The notes: generated by a model not told the origin, from the letters alone. 64,000 nucleotides of DNA from Pseudaminobacter sp047739745 (GCF_047739745.1 NZ_JBLLVA010000001.1:398846-462845); one strand, 5' to 3'; counted from the first letter of the stretch, positions 8,965 to 18,342 are shown. Translations and numbers: made by a program.

Positions 8965-9984
8965 ATGAGCGAGGATGAAGTCTTTGGCGTGACGAATGAC
9001 GGCCAGGCCGTCCGGCGAGTAGGGATCGCCGGCGGCGGGCTGTCCGCAAAAATCATCACCTTGGGTGCGGCGGTGCAGCACCTGCGCCTGCACGGCCATG
9101 AAGCGCCGCTTGTGCTGGGTTTCGAACGCCTGCAAGACTATCTCGCATCCGCGTCTTATTTCGGCGCTACCGTCGGCCGCCATGCCAACCGCATCCGCGA
9201 CGGGCGTTTCGTTCTCGATGGCGTACGTTGCCAGATTGATGCGGAACACCCGGAATTGAACGGGCTGCATGGCGGCTCGAACGGATTTTCCAGGCGGGTC
9301 TGGGAGGTCGCCGAGCATGCCGCCGAGTTCGTGACGCTGTCGTTGCACGATCCCGACGGCTCGATGGGGTTTCCCGGCGCCCTCGATGTGCGATGCACCT
9401 ATCGGCTGAAAATGCCAGGCACGCTGGCGATCGAACTGACGGCGGTTTGCGATGAGCCGACGCTCTGCAACCTGGCGCATCATTCCTATTTCAATCTGGA
9501 CGACGGCGGCAACGGCAACATCCTCGACCACCGCGTGATGATTGGTGCCGCTGCCTATCTGCCCGTAGATGGCGCAATGATCCCGACCGGGGTCGTCAAG
9601 CCCGTGGAGGGCACCCCATTCGATTTCCGGCAGGCCCGACCGGTGCGGATGGATGCGAGCGGCAGGCAGATCGACTACGACAACAATTTCTGCCTTGCTC
9701 CAGCTCGAGGCGCGTTAAAGCAGGCGGCATGGGTGCAGGGTGTCTCCTCGGGCGTCGAGATGGAGGTCTGGACGACGGAGCCGGGCGTTCAGTTCTATAT
9801 CGGGCAGCATATAGCGCCCGACACGATCGGGCTTGGCGGTCGTCGCTACAGCCCCTATGCCGGGCTGTGTCTCGAGCCGCAGACATGGCCGGATTCACCC
9901 AATCGGCCCTATTTTCCGCAGGCCGTGCTACTGCCGGGCGAAGAGTACCGCCAGATCACCGAGTATCGGTTCCGGCTGGAGTAG
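8965..9984 (+). CDS. galM: Aldose 1-epimerase (galactose mutarotase)
   Basis: 339-residue GalM-family protein. Conserved blocks are G-A-T-V-G-R-H-A-N-R, N-G-L-H-G-G, the catalytic-His block H-H-S-Y-F-N-L, Y-D-N-N-F and G-L-C-L-E-P-Q, whose Glu is the usual general base. It interconverts alpha and beta anomers of aldoses in the cytoplasm. It is 21 bases after gabD and convergent with the KDG kinase gene, suggesting a small sugar/organic-acid neighbourhood. The particular sugar is not shown by the sequence. Confidence 0.85.
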   Translation: MSEDEVFGVTNDGQAVRRVGIAGGGLSAKIITLGAAVQHLRLHGHEAPLVLGFERLQDYLASASYFGATVGRHANRIRDGRFVLDGVRCQIDAEHPELNGLHGGSNGFSRRVWEVAEHAAEFVTLSLHDPDGSMGFPGALDVRCTYRLKMPGTLAIELTAVCDEPTLCNLAHHSYFNLDDGGNGNILDHRVMIGAAAYLPVDGAMIPTGVVKPVEGTPFDFRQARPVRMDASGRQIDYDNNFCLAPARGALKQAAWVQGVSSGVEMEVWTTEPGVQFYIGQHIAPDTIGLGGRRYSPYAGLCLEPQTWPDSPNRPYFPQAVLLPGEEYRQITEYRFRLE

Positions 9985-10040
9985 AGCGCCGTGCGTCCAA
10001 TCGGACGCACAAAGGATTCCACTTTCGGTCCGAGGCTCTA
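9982..10040. repeat. Nested palindromic intergenic element between convergent genes
   Basis: An outer TAGAGC at 9982-9987 pairs with GCTCTA at 10035-10040. Inside it, a perfect 8-bp stem, GTGCGTCC at 9991-9998 with GGACGCAC at 10003-10010, closes on a 4-base AATC loop. The element begins at the galM stop codon and ends just before the kdgK stop, so it can serve as a two-way terminator. Its form resembles short palindromic intergenic repeats that recur in rhizobial genomes (from memory, not checked). Confidence 0.6.
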
Positions 10041-10045
10041 ACGGG

Positions 10046-10966
10046 CTATCGATCGAACGCTAGCTTCAATATGTCGAAAGGCGCCAGCGCGCCGCGAATC
10101 TGCACCACGGCCGCAGCCACGCGATGGGCGCGCTTGGCGGCCTCGGTTGGGGGGAGCCCGAACAGTCGGGCCGCCAAATAGGCGCCGTTGAAAGCATCGC
10201 CGGCCCCAGTGGTGTCTATCGGGCTGACGATTGCCGGTGCCGGTGCCGGCATCGTGTCGCCATAGTGCGATATCAGCGCGTCCTCCGCGCCATTCTTGAC
10301 GATGGTTTCGGCAATGCCGGCGCGTTCCAGCCGTTCAGCGGTAGCCTCAGGCGAAGTGTCGCCGAACAGCGCCTGCTCGTCCGGAAAGGTCGGAAGAGCG
10401 ATATCGACCACTTTCAACGCCTCGCCGATCGCCTGCCGTGCCGTGTCCGCGTCGGGCCACAGACCAGGCCGGTAATTTGGATCGAAGGCAATATGCGCGC
10501 CTTGCGTGCGAGCGCCGGAAATCGCCTGCAGCAGCGTCCGACGCGACGCCGGATCGAGAATTGCCAAAGTGATTCCGGAGAAATAGATAAGTGCCCGTTC
10601 CGAAAGGCTTTTTGCCAGCGCTGTCGGATCGCCGGCAAGCTGTCGTGCCGCGGAATCGCCGCGCCAGTAGGTGAAGGACCGCTCGCCACCGGTAAGCCTG
10701 ATCGCATAGAGGCCGGGATGCTTGCCGGAGATGGTCGGGCTGTCGGCGATGCCGATACCGTGTTCGCGAAAGAACTCGATCTGGTCGTGCGAGAACGGAT
10801 CATCGCCAAACGCCGAGACGTAGTCGACATGATGGCCCGACGTCAGCGCACGCAATGTCCAGAGCGTGTTGAACGTATCGCCGGCGAAGCCCATGCGCCA
10901 GACCGGCGCGTTCTGGCCGCTCAACTCGAGCATGCATTCGCCGATTGCCGCGATGCCGTTTGCCAT
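10046..10966 (-). CDS. kdgK: 2-keto-3-deoxygluconate kinase-like sugar kinase (PfkB family)
   Basis: 306-residue PfkB/ribokinase-family kinase. Family signatures are G-E-C-M-L-E-L near the start, G-F-A-G-D-T-F-N-T near residue 27, and the anion-hole/catalytic motif D-T-T-G-A-G-D-A-F-N in the C-terminal third. The N-terminal pattern (E-C-M-L-E with A-G-D-T-F-N-T) fits KDG kinase, which makes 2-keto-3-deoxy-6-phosphogluconate for the Entner-Doudoroff route. The exact sugar is inferred. It is convergent with galM. Confidence 0.77.
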   Translation of the reverse strand: MANGIAAIGECMLELSGQNAPVWRMGFAGDTFNTLWTLRALTSGHHVDYVSAFGDDPFSHDQIEFFREHGIGIADSPTISGKHPGLYAIRLTGGERSFTYWRGDSAARQLAGDPTALAKSLSERALIYFSGITLAILDPASRRTLLQAISGARTQGAHIAFDPNYRPGLWPDADTARQAIGEALKVVDIALPTFPDEQALFGDTSPEATAERLERAGIAETIVKNGAEDALISHYGDTMPAPAPAIVSPIDTTGAGDAFNGAYLAARLFGLPPTEAAKRAHRVAAAVVQIRGALAPFDILKLAFDR

Positions 10967-11062
10967 TGCGCCGCTCCTCGCCCCTTGCCGTGAGAGTTAC
11001 ATGCCAAACGGAAAATTACCATATATGGCGAAGGTTCCACCGCTGGACGCCGCATCGTCCGA

Positions 11063-11515
11063 TCAGCGGTCCTTCACCGTCTCCATGGCCACGAAAGTCG
11101 ATGTCTGCGCAACATGGGGCAGTGCGGATATGCGTTCGCCAAGCACGCGTCGATAGGCGGCGATGTCTTTCGTGCGAACCTTCAGCAGATAGTCGAAACT
11201 TGCCGCCATCATGTGACATTGCTCGATTTCGGGCACACCCTGTACCGCGCGATTGAACGCGTCGAGCGCCACCGAGCGCGTGTCGGAAAGCTTCACCTGC
11301 ACAAAGGCTACATGGCCTTCGCCCATCCGTTCGCGGTCGACCAGCGCCGAATAGCCGCGAATGAAGCCGTTTTGCTCAAGTCGGCGAACGCGCGCCTGCA
11401 CCGGGGTTTTCGACAAGCCGACTTTCGAGGCAAGCTCGGCCATGGAAAGCCGGCCATCGCGCGAGAGCGCGGCGAGGATGTTCCTGTCGATGCGGTCCAA
11501 TCGGTCTTCGGTCAT
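11063..11515 (-). CDS. putR: Lrp/AsnC-family regulator, probable PutR
   Basis: 150 residues: an N-terminal AsnC-type winged helix (L-D-R-I-D-R-N-I-L-A-A-L, then S-K-T-P-V-Q-A-R-V-R-R-L) and a C-terminal RAM ligand-sensing domain. It is transcribed divergently from putA, with 143 bases between the starts. PutR regulators in alphaproteobacteria occupy the same position and activate putA when proline is present. The short PutA here lacks its own DNA-binding domain, which fits external control. Name assigned by context. Confidence 0.8.
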   Translation of the reverse strand: MTEDRLDRIDRNILAALSRDGRLSMAELASKVGLSKTPVQARVRRLEQNGFIRGYSALVDRERMGEGHVAFVQVKLSDTRSVALDAFNRAVQGVPEIEQCHMMAASFDYLLKVRTKDIAAYRRVLGERISALPHVAQTSTFVAMETVKDR

Positions 11516-11564
11516 GCCAAATGCAACCCACCGGAATGTTCAGGGCGATGGCATATAGATCAAA

Positions 11565-11580
11565 TGAACTGCCTTGTTCA
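11565..11580. promoter_or_regulatory. Candidate PutR operator
   Basis: The intergenic space between putR and putA contains TGAAC, six bases, then GTTCA, an inverted repeat of the size bound by Lrp-family proteins. A further GTTCA half-site lies near 11538. This is a short match and could be chance. Confidence 0.3.
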
Positions 11581-11658
11581 ATCTTTTAGCCCGAACGCCA
11601 ACCGGCTTTGTGGTAGCGTGGCGCATTCGTTCCATAAAGCGTCCTCTCAGCCGGCAGG

Positions 11659-14600
11659 ATGTCCATGACCGCTCCCGTGCTCGATCCGCTTCGCAAACAG
11701 ATTCGCGCCAACTACCTGCCCGACGAGGGCGAGGCTCTGGCAAGGCTGGTCGCCGCCGCCGACCTGACGGCGGAGACGAGAAAGGCGATCTCCTCGCGTG
11801 CCGTCGATCTGGTCAAGGCGGTGCGCTCCTCCTCCGATCCGCGGCTGATGGAGGTGTTCCTGTCGGCCTATGGCCTCTCGACCAAGGAGGGCGTGGCGCT
11901 GATGTGCCTTGCCGAGGCGCTGCTACGGGTGCCTGACACGCAGACGATGGACGATCTGATCCAGGACAAGATCGCCCCGCATGACTGGTCTGCTCATGCG
12001 GCAGGATCGAGCTCGATGTTCGTCAACGCCTCGACCTGGGCGCTGATGCTGACGGGCAGGGTGCTCGACGATGGCGAGGATGGCATTGCCGGCACCTTGC
12101 ACAACATGGTGCGCCGGCTCGGCGAACCGGTGATCCGCAAGGCGGTTGCGGCCGCCATGCGCGAAATGGGCGAGCAATTCGTGCTCGGCCGCACCATCGA
12201 GGAGGCCCTCAAACGCGGCCGGCCGATGACTGCCAAGGGCTATCTCTATTCCTACGACATGCTCGGCGAGGCGGCCCGAACGGAAGCGGACGCCCTGCGC
12301 TATCTGCGCGCCTATGCCGATGCGATCGCTTCGCTTGCCGGCGTTTCGAAAGGCCCGGACATCCGTAAGAATCCCGGCATTTCGGTCAAACTGTCGGCCA
12401 TCCACCCACGCTACGAAATGGCGCAGAGGGAAGCCATGCTGCCGGTGATGGTCGAGCGCCTGTTGTCGCTTGCGGTTGCGGCGCGCGATGCCGGCATGGG
12501 CCTGAATGTCGATGCGGAGGAGGCCGACCGGCTCGACCTGTCGCTCGACGTGATCGAGCGCGTGCTGGCCTCCCCCAAGCTTGAGGGCTGGGATGGTTTC
12601 GGCGTGGTGGTGCAGGCTTATGGGCCGCGTTGCTTCTTCGTAATCGACTGGCTTCATGCGCTGGCGGGACGGCTGAACCGCAGGATCATGGTGCGGTTGG
12701 TCAAAGGCGCCTACTGGGACACCGAAATCAAGCGCGCGCAGGTGCTCGGGCTCGACGGCTATCCGGTGTTCACGCGCAAGGTGAATACCGACGTTTCCTA
12801 TATCGCCTGCGCCAGGAAGCTGCTGTCGATGACCGACCGCATCTATCCGCAGTTCGCCACGCACAATGCGCATACGGTCGCGGCGGTTCTGTCGATAGCG
12901 CCGGATCGCGATTGCTTCGAGTTCCAGCGGTTGCACGGCATGGGCGAAGCGCTGCACGAGACTGTTCGCAAGGCCGAAGGCACGCGCTGCCGCATCTACG
13001 CGCCGGTAGGCGCGCATTCCGATCTGCTGGCCTATCTGGTGCGCCGCCTGCTCGAAAACGGCGCCAACTCCTCCTTCGTTCATCAACTGACGGATGAAAG
13101 GGTGAAGGCGGAAGTCATTGCGCGTGATCCGTTCGAGGTGGTGAAAACTCAAGGGCAGGCCGCCAATCCGGCGATTCCGCGGCCAAGGGAGATTTTCGGC
13201 GCGGGACGTCTCAACGCCAAGGGATTTGACATAACCGATCCGGTGACCTTGACGGCGATCGAGGCGGCAAGGCGCGAATTCGCCGGTGCGGATCGCTGGT
13301 CTGCCAAGCCGATCACCCGCGCGGCCGGTTATGGCGCCGCAAAACGGCCGGTGGTCAATCCGACGAGGCCTGAAGATGTCGTCGGCACCGTGACGGAAGC
13401 GAATGCCAAACAGGTCGGGACTGCGGTTCGAATCGCAACGGAGGCCCAACCGGTCTGGGCAGCGCGTTCAGTTGCGGAGAGGGCGGACATGCTCCGCCGC
13501 GCGGCCGACCTCTATGAAGAAAATGCCGTCGAGTTCTTTGCGCTGGCGATGCGCGAGGCTGGAAAATCCCTCGGCGATGCGGTGGCGGAGGTGCGCGAGG
13601 CGGTGGATTTCCTGCGTTACTATGCGGCCGAGGCGGACAAGGTCGAGACCGGCACGCGTGCGCGCGGCGTGATTGCCTGCATCTCGCCGTGGAACTTTCC
13701 TCTTGCCATTTTCACCGGCCAGATCGCCGCCGCTCTCGTTACCGGCAATGCCGTCATTGCCAAGCCGGCCGAGCAGACGCCGCTCATTGCCTTCCGCGCG
13801 GTCGAGTTGCTACGCAAGGCCGGGATTCCTGAAGACGTCATCCAGCTTCTGCCTGGCGATGGACCGTCTGTCGGCGGACCGTTGACGGCAGACCCGCGCA
13901 TCGCCGGTGTGTGCTTCACCGGATCGACCGACGTGGCGAAGCTGATCGAGCGGCAACTGGCCGAGACAGCCGCACCCGATGCCATGCTGATTGCCGAAAC
14001 CGGCGGCATGAACGCCATGATCGTCGATTCGACCGCACTGCCCGAGCAGGCTGTTCGCGACATTCTCGCCTCCGCCTTCCAAAGTGCGGGCCAGCGCTGT
14101 TCGGCGCTGCGCATTCTCTACGTTCAGAAGGACGTGGAGAAAAAGATGCTGGAAATGCTGAAAGGCGGAATGGATGCACTCAAGGTCGGCGATCCGTGGG
14201 AGATCTCCACCGATGTCGGCCCTGTGATCGATGACGAAGCGCAGGACTCCATCCGCGATTATTGCCGGGGAATGGAAGCGAAAGGCCGCCTGGTCGCTCG
14301 TCTCGACGCGCCGGATAGGGGGCGCTTCGTCGCGCCGCATATATTCAGCGTCAAGGGCATAGAGGAGATGGAGCGCGAGGTGTTCGGCCCTGTCCTTCAC
14401 GTCGCCAGCTTCGACGCGGACGCAATGGGCAAGGTGATTTCCGACATCAATGCAAAGGGATACGGCCTTACCTTCGGCCTGCACACGCGCATAGAAGCTC
14501 GCGTTCAGCATATTGTCGACGACGTTCATGCCGGCAACATCTACGTCAACCGCAATCAGATCGGCGCCGTCGTCGGCTCGCAGCCCTTTGGCGGCGAGGG

Positions 14601-15285
14601 GCTTTCCGGTACCGGGCCGAAGGCAGGCGGGCCGCATTATCTTCGCCGTTTTCGCCGGGCCGATCATGTTCCGGCGATCGAGGCGGAAGCGGGTCCGGTG
14701 CTGGAGCAGGCGATCACCGACCATTTTCCCGATCCGGCCTTTGGCGGCTGGAACGTGGCGCCCGACCGCATCGCGGTGTTGAGGAAGCATCTGCGCGGCA
14801 AAGGTGCGCCGGCAATCGCCGCCGCCGCAAGCATTGATTTCGGACCGGTCGATCTGCCAGGACCGACCGGCGAAGCCAATACGCTGGTGCTGGCGCCACG
14901 CGGACGGGTGCTATGCCTCGGCCCCGATGGCGAAACCCTGCTTGCCCAGACAATCCAGGCGTTGGCCGCCGGCAATGCGGTGCTGGCTGTCGCCCCCGAT
15001 GCCAGTGCTGCGGTCAATGCGCTGACGGGAAAGGGCCTGCCCATTGCCGCCATAGACGGCATCGCGACGCCGGCTTCGCTGAAGTCCTCGGCCATCGATG
15101 TTGTTGCCTTCGCCGGAGCGGTGGAACGCAGCCGCGAAATCAGGCAGTCGCTGGCGGCCCGAAGCGGCCCGATAGTGCCGCTGATCGGCGAAGTGCTTTA
15201 TCCGGCTGCCTATGCGCATGAGCGCGCCGTCTGTGTTGACACGACGGCGGCAGGCGGCAACGCCACATTGTTGGCCGGGGTGTGA
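11659..15285 (+). CDS. putA: Bifunctional proline dehydrogenase / L-glutamate gamma-semialdehyde dehydrogenase PutA
   Basis: 1208 residues. Order of parts: helical arm (about 1-130), FAD-binding proline dehydrogenase barrel (about 150-470), P5C dehydrogenase (about 540-1000) with nucleophile Cys814 in G-Q-R-C-S-A-L, and a C-terminal domain of about 200 residues. It oxidises proline to P5C and then to glutamate, passing the intermediate internally. No N-terminal ribbon-helix-helix is present, so it is not a self-repressing trifunctional PutA; the length fits the class with an extra C-terminal domain. An in-frame ATG at 11665 is an alternative start. Divergent from putR. Confidence 0.95.
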   Translation: MSMTAPVLDPLRKQIRANYLPDEGEALARLVAAADLTAETRKAISSRAVDLVKAVRSSSDPRLMEVFLSAYGLSTKEGVALMCLAEALLRVPDTQTMDDLIQDKIAPHDWSAHAAGSSSMFVNASTWALMLTGRVLDDGEDGIAGTLHNMVRRLGEPVIRKAVAAAMREMGEQFVLGRTIEEALKRGRPMTAKGYLYSYDMLGEAARTEADALRYLRAYADAIASLAGVSKGPDIRKNPGISVKLSAIHPRYEMAQREAMLPVMVERLLSLAVAARDAGMGLNVDAEEADRLDLSLDVIERVLASPKLEGWDGFGVVVQAYGPRCFFVIDWLHALAGRLNRRIMVRLVKGAYWDTEIKRAQVLGLDGYPVFTRKVNTDVSYIACARKLLSMTDRIYPQFATHNAHTVAAVLSIAPDRDCFEFQRLHGMGEALHETVRKAEGTRCRIYAPVGAHSDLLAYLVRRLLENGANSSFVHQLTDERVKAEVIARDPFEVVKTQGQAANPAIPRPREIFGAGRLNAKGFDITDPVTLTAIEAARREFAGADRWSAKPITRAAGYGAAKRPVVNPTRPEDVVGTVTEANAKQVGTAVRIATEAQPVWAARSVAERADMLRRAADLYEENAVEFFALAMREAGKSLGDAVAEVREAVDFLRYYAAEADKVETGTRARGVIACISPWNFPLAIFTGQIAAALVTGNAVIAKPAEQTPLIAFRAVELLRKAGIPEDVIQLLPGDGPSVGGPLTADPRIAGVCFTGSTDVAKLIERQLAETAAPDAMLIAETGGMNAMIVDSTALPEQAVRDILASAFQSAGQRCSALRILYVQKDVEKKMLEMLKGGMDALKVGDPWEISTDVGPVIDDEAQDSIRDYCRGMEAKGRLVARLDAPDRGRFVAPHIFSVKGIEEMEREVFGPVLHVASFDADAMGKVISDINAKGYGLTFGLHTRIEARVQHIVDDVHAGNIYVNRNQIGAVVGSQPFGGEGLSGTGPKAGGPHYLRRFRRADHVPAIEAEAGPVLEQAITDHFPDPAFGGWNVAPDRIAVLRKHLRGKGAPAIAAAASIDFGPVDLPGPTGEANTLVLAPRGRVLCLGPDGETLLAQTIQALAAGNAVLAVAPDASAAVNALTGKGLPIAAIDGIATPASLKSSAIDVVAFAGAVERSREIRQSLAARSGPIVPLIGEVLYPAAYAHERAVCVDTTAAGGNATLLAGV

Positions 15286-15288
15286 AAA

Positions 15289-15308
15289 TGCCCGCATCTC
15301 AGCGGGCA
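15289..15308. terminator. Hairpin between convergent putA and hmuQ
   Basis: TGCCCGC at 15289-15295 pairs exactly with GCGGGCA at 15302-15308 around a 6-base loop. It begins four bases after the putA stop and ends ten bases before the hmuQ stop. No T-run follows, so it may protect RNA ends or assist termination rather than be a classical intrinsic terminator. Confidence 0.5.
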
Positions 15309-15317
15309 ATGAGGAGG

Positions 15318-15632
15318 TCAGGCACCTTCCACGATCGAAAACCCTTCGAACTGCGGATGGCCGAGAGTGGTCGACTTGCTGGTGCCGGCATTCTTGTGCG
15401 CGGCCCGGAAGTTTTCGGATTTCGTCCAGGCTTGGAAGTCATCAAAGCTGTTCCAGACCGTATGCGAGGCAAAAAGCGTGTAGCCTTCCTGTTCATTGAA
15501 TGAACCGCGCAGAAGGTGAAACTGCTGGAAGCCTTTCATTTCCGTCAGACGCCTGTCACGGTTCTTCCAGACGTTTTCGAATTCTTCTTCCAGGCCGGCC
15601 TTCACCTTGAAGCGGTTCATTGCGATATACAT
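15318..15632 (-). CDS. hmuQ: IsdG-type heme-degrading monooxygenase HmuQ
   Basis: 104-residue ABM-fold protein. The IsdG-family catalytic set is in place: Asn6 near the N-terminus, Trp69 (Q-A-W-T) and heme-ligand His79 (A-A-H-K). The ten-residue Trp-His spacing equals that of IsdG (W67/H77). Such enzymes (HmuQ/HmuD in Bradyrhizobium) open heme in the cytoplasm and release iron. It is the third gene of the leftward hmuR transcript. Assignment over generic antibiotic-biosynthesis monooxygenase is supported by the triad and the hmu neighbours. Confidence 0.87.
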   Translation of the reverse strand: MYIAMNRFKVKAGLEEEFENVWKNRDRRLTEMKGFQQFHLLRGSFNEQEGYTLFASHTVWNSFDDFQAWTKSENFRAAHKNAGTSKSTTLGHPQFEGFSIVEGA

Positions 15633-15665
15633 TGGTTCAGTTCCTTTCAGGTAGATGCTGCACGA

Positions 15666-16115
15666 CTATGTGCCGAAAGTGATGCCGGTTTTGGTTTCGG
15701 TCTTGAGCTGGCGCAGGCAGGCTGTCGGCTCGATGCCGTCGCCGGCGCATTCCGTAGCATGATTGACCAGCACCCGGCCAATCCTGGCGCAATCGACGCC
15801 AGATAGGTCGAAGCGTGCCACCTTGGTCTTTCCAGCCGGCAGTTCCTTGAAGTCGAGCACGGTCAGCCTGTCGACCACGCCATCCTTGCTGAAGAGCGCG
15901 ATTTCGAAAGCTGCCTTCGAGAGCTCCGTACCAAGCATATTGTTTACGACGAAGGTCAGACGGCAGCCCTTTTGCGAGGGCTGCGCGCCGTTGAGCTCGA
16001 GCGTCAAGACGGGGGCAGGGGCGCTCGCCGGCTCTTCGGACAGCGCGCCCGTCGTCGTCAGCATCAGCGTGAGGGCCGAGGCCGCATGGCGGATGAATTG
16101 CCTTGCTTGAAGCAT
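15666..16115 (-). CDS. Unknown secreted four-cysteine protein in the heme-uptake operon
   Basis: 149 residues. The N-terminus has a positively charged start, a hydrophobic core and a probable cleavage after G-A-L-S, so it is likely exported to the periplasm. The mature part has four cysteines (K-G-C, V-D-C, T-E-C, T-A-C), enough for two disulfides, and looks like an all-beta domain (L-T-F-V-V-N-N, F-E-I-A-L-F). I do not recognise a named family. Its start overlaps the hmuR end closely: the hmuR stop is one base before the ATG, with CGGAGG inside the hmuR tail, so translation is coupled. It probably serves heme capture or transfer, but this is context only. Confidence 0.75.
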   Translation of the reverse strand: MLQARQFIRHAASALTLMLTTTGALSEEPASAPAPVLTLELNGAQPSQKGCRLTFVVNNMLGTELSKAAFEIALFSKDGVVDRLTVLDFKELPAGKTKVARFDLSGVDCARIGRVLVNHATECAGDGIEPTACLRQLKTETKTGITFGT

Positions 16116-16116
16116 T

Positions 16117-18342
16117 CTAACCTCCGAAACGCATGGTCGCGGCCAGTTTCAACGTGACCCCCGGTTCGTAGACTATCGAAGTGGCCGAAGCGTTGAGCGG
16201 ATTGGTGTAGCTGACGTCGAAGATGTTATCGGCGCGGAAATCGACCTTGAAGTTTTCACTCGCCTTATAGCTCATGAATGCATTCACCAGCGTATAATCC
16301 TCGGCGATCGCGTTGCCCTTCGGCGCGCCATTATATTGCACCTCACCGCCGATGGTCAGCTTGTCTTCCAGGAAGCGGAAGCCGAGTTGGGCGGTAACCT
16401 GGTAAGACGGGATGGTGGCAAGGTCCTCCCTGACTCCCTCATAGGATATAGTGTGCCCGTCGGTTACCGAAACGGAGAGGCCGGCAAAACCCCAGCCGGC
16501 ATCGTAGAGGCCCTCCAATTCGACGCCCCTGATCTTTGCATTGGCGAAGTTCTGATACTGGAAACACGTCGGAATATAATAGCCACCTGGCGCCCAGATC
16601 GGCGGGATGCCGGGAAGGAAACGGCATCCATTGGTGCCGATGGCAACTTCGTCGTTTCCGCCGATATAATCGTCGACATCATTGTTGAAATAGGCGGCTT
16701 TCAGGCGCAATGCGTCGTCGCGCTGAAAGATGCCGTCCTGACGATAATTAACACCGAGTTCCCAGGTTTTTGCTGTTTCGGGCCTGAGGTCGGGATTGGG
16801 CAGGAAGGGAAAGACCACGCCGTTCGGGTGAAGCCCGCTCATCAGCGTCTCGGTGATCGAAGGCGAGCGATAGCCTTCCGCATAGGTGCCATAGACCTGG
16901 AGGCCCTGCAGCGTGCCGTCCTGGAACGGCGACACGCCGACGGTCAGGCGCGGCGACAGCCGGTCACCGGAGGTTTCGGCCGTTCCGCGGTCGAGCTTGT
17001 AGCTGTCGTAACGCAGCGCGCCGATGACTTCGAGCCAATCATAGGTGAACTTGTCCTGCACATAGGCGCCGGAAACGCGCCGCTTGCCCGAAGGAGTGTA
17101 GACATCCATTCCTCCGCCTGCATTGGCGGTGACCACGTCGTCGCTGACCCAGTCGCCGCCATAGGTCAGTTCATGCGCGATGCCGCCGGTATCGAAACGT
17201 GAGGTGTTCCAGATGTCGAGGCCATAGGTGTCGAGATCGTAGGTGGTGCGCGTGCCTGCCGGAACGGTGATCGGGCGGCCGGTCTGGGAATCGTACTGCC
17301 TACGATCCCTGAGATAGGTTTGATCGAGGCCGGCCCTGTTCAGCGAGGCATTGATGTGCAGGTCGAGCCAGCTCTGGTTTTCATCGGTGACGTTGTAGCG
17401 GCCGGTAAAGGTGTTCTGCCTCACGTCGAGGTCGTAAGCGTTCAGGCCTTCGCTCCAACTATCGTTGGTGCCGATCCATCCAAGCTTGAGCTCGCTGTTT
17501 TCGGTCGGGCGCGCCGACGTCTTCAGCATGCCGCTCAGCACGTCGAAACCGGTGCCGGCGACTTCCTCGCCATTGCCGCCCTTGTAGTTGTTGAAGTCGC
17601 GCCAGACGATATTGCCGAGCACGTCGGCCGCCTCGTTGAAGCGGTAGGCTCCGGTCGCGCTCGTGGTCCAACCCTGGCCGTTGGTGTCGAAGCGGCCGGT
17701 TGCCGAGGTCGCCCATGTCTCATCCGAATGAAGGAAGTCGGTCGCGTCTTTGGTTTCGAAGAAGACGACGCCGCCGATCGCACCCGACCCGTAGGTGTTC
17801 GCCACCGGGCCGAGGATCACATCGACCCCTTTGAGAAGCTCGGGATCGATCCAGAACATCGACTGCGTGCCATGACCAGAGCGCTGGAAGTTCTGGCGGG
17901 CGCCGTCGACAATTACCGCGACGCGTCCAAAGTCCTGCAGACCGCGAATATTGATGCTCGATGCGGTGCGGTTCGCATCCGTCTGCAAAGTTACGCCAGG
18001 CACGCCGAAAAGCACGTCCTGCGGGGTGGCCGCCATCCGCCTTGCAAGCTGTTCCTCGCCCACATGGCTGACCGAGGCCATCGTGTCGATGGCGGTTTCA
18101 TTCGTTCGGCTGACAACCGTGATTTCGTCGAGAAGCGTGACGCCCGCATTCGTCGTGACTGTTTCGGTCGTTTCCTGCATCGGTGCCGGGTTGCCGGCGT
18201 CCTGCGCCTGAGCGGTCGCCATGCCGATTGCAAGAGTGGCGACGCCCGCCAGCAGAGCGGCTGAACGCGCCCCACGCATATTTGTCAGCCTGCATCTGTC
18301 GAGCTCCGACAGAGCAACAATATTACGAGCCGGAAGCCCCAT
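16117..18342 (-). CDS. hmuR: TonB-dependent heme/hemoglobin receptor HmuR
   Basis: 741-residue outer-membrane receptor: signal peptide, plug domain (about 75-190) and a C-terminal 22-strand barrel ending in an aromatic-rich strand. Heme receptors carry a His between FRAP-like and NPNL boxes; here Y-R-S-P-S and N-P-D-L flank His505 in G-L-H-P-N-G. It imports heme into the periplasm for HmuT. The start at 18342 has GGAGAA upstream. An inner ATG at 18279 gives a more usual signal peptide (M-R-G-A-R-S-A-A-L-L) and is an alternative. Divergent from hemP. Confidence 0.9.
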   Translation of the reverse strand: MGLPARNIVALSELDRCRLTNMRGARSAALLAGVATLAIGMATAQAQDAGNPAPMQETTETVTTNAGVTLLDEITVVSRTNETAIDTMASVSHVGEEQLARRMAATPQDVLFGVPGVTLQTDANRTASSINIRGLQDFGRVAVIVDGARQNFQRSGHGTQSMFWIDPELLKGVDVILGPVANTYGSGAIGGVVFFETKDATDFLHSDETWATSATGRFDTNGQGWTTSATGAYRFNEAADVLGNIVWRDFNNYKGGNGEEVAGTGFDVLSGMLKTSARPTENSELKLGWIGTNDSWSEGLNAYDLDVRQNTFTGRYNVTDENQSWLDLHINASLNRAGLDQTYLRDRRQYDSQTGRPITVPAGTRTTYDLDTYGLDIWNTSRFDTGGIAHELTYGGDWVSDDVVTANAGGGMDVYTPSGKRRVSGAYVQDKFTYDWLEVIGALRYDSYKLDRGTAETSGDRLSPRLTVGVSPFQDGTLQGLQVYGTYAEGYRSPSITETLMSGLHPNGVVFPFLPNPDLRPETAKTWELGVNYRQDGIFQRDDALRLKAAYFNNDVDDYIGGNDEVAIGTNGCRFLPGIPPIWAPGGYYIPTCFQYQNFANAKIRGVELEGLYDAGWGFAGLSVSVTDGHTISYEGVREDLATIPSYQVTAQLGFRFLEDKLTIGGEVQYNGAPKGNAIAEDYTLVNAFMSYKASENFKVDFRADNIFDVSYTNPLNASATSIVYEPGVTLKLAATMRFGG

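Noticed and set aside
13425..13436. GGTTCGAATCGC, resembling a tRNA T-loop
   Set aside because: Lies inside putA coding sequence, and no acceptor or anticodon arms can be built around it.
11923..13449. A 508-codon frame on the minus strand inside putA
   Set aside because: Mirror frame of the proline dehydrogenase domain; no domain of its own.
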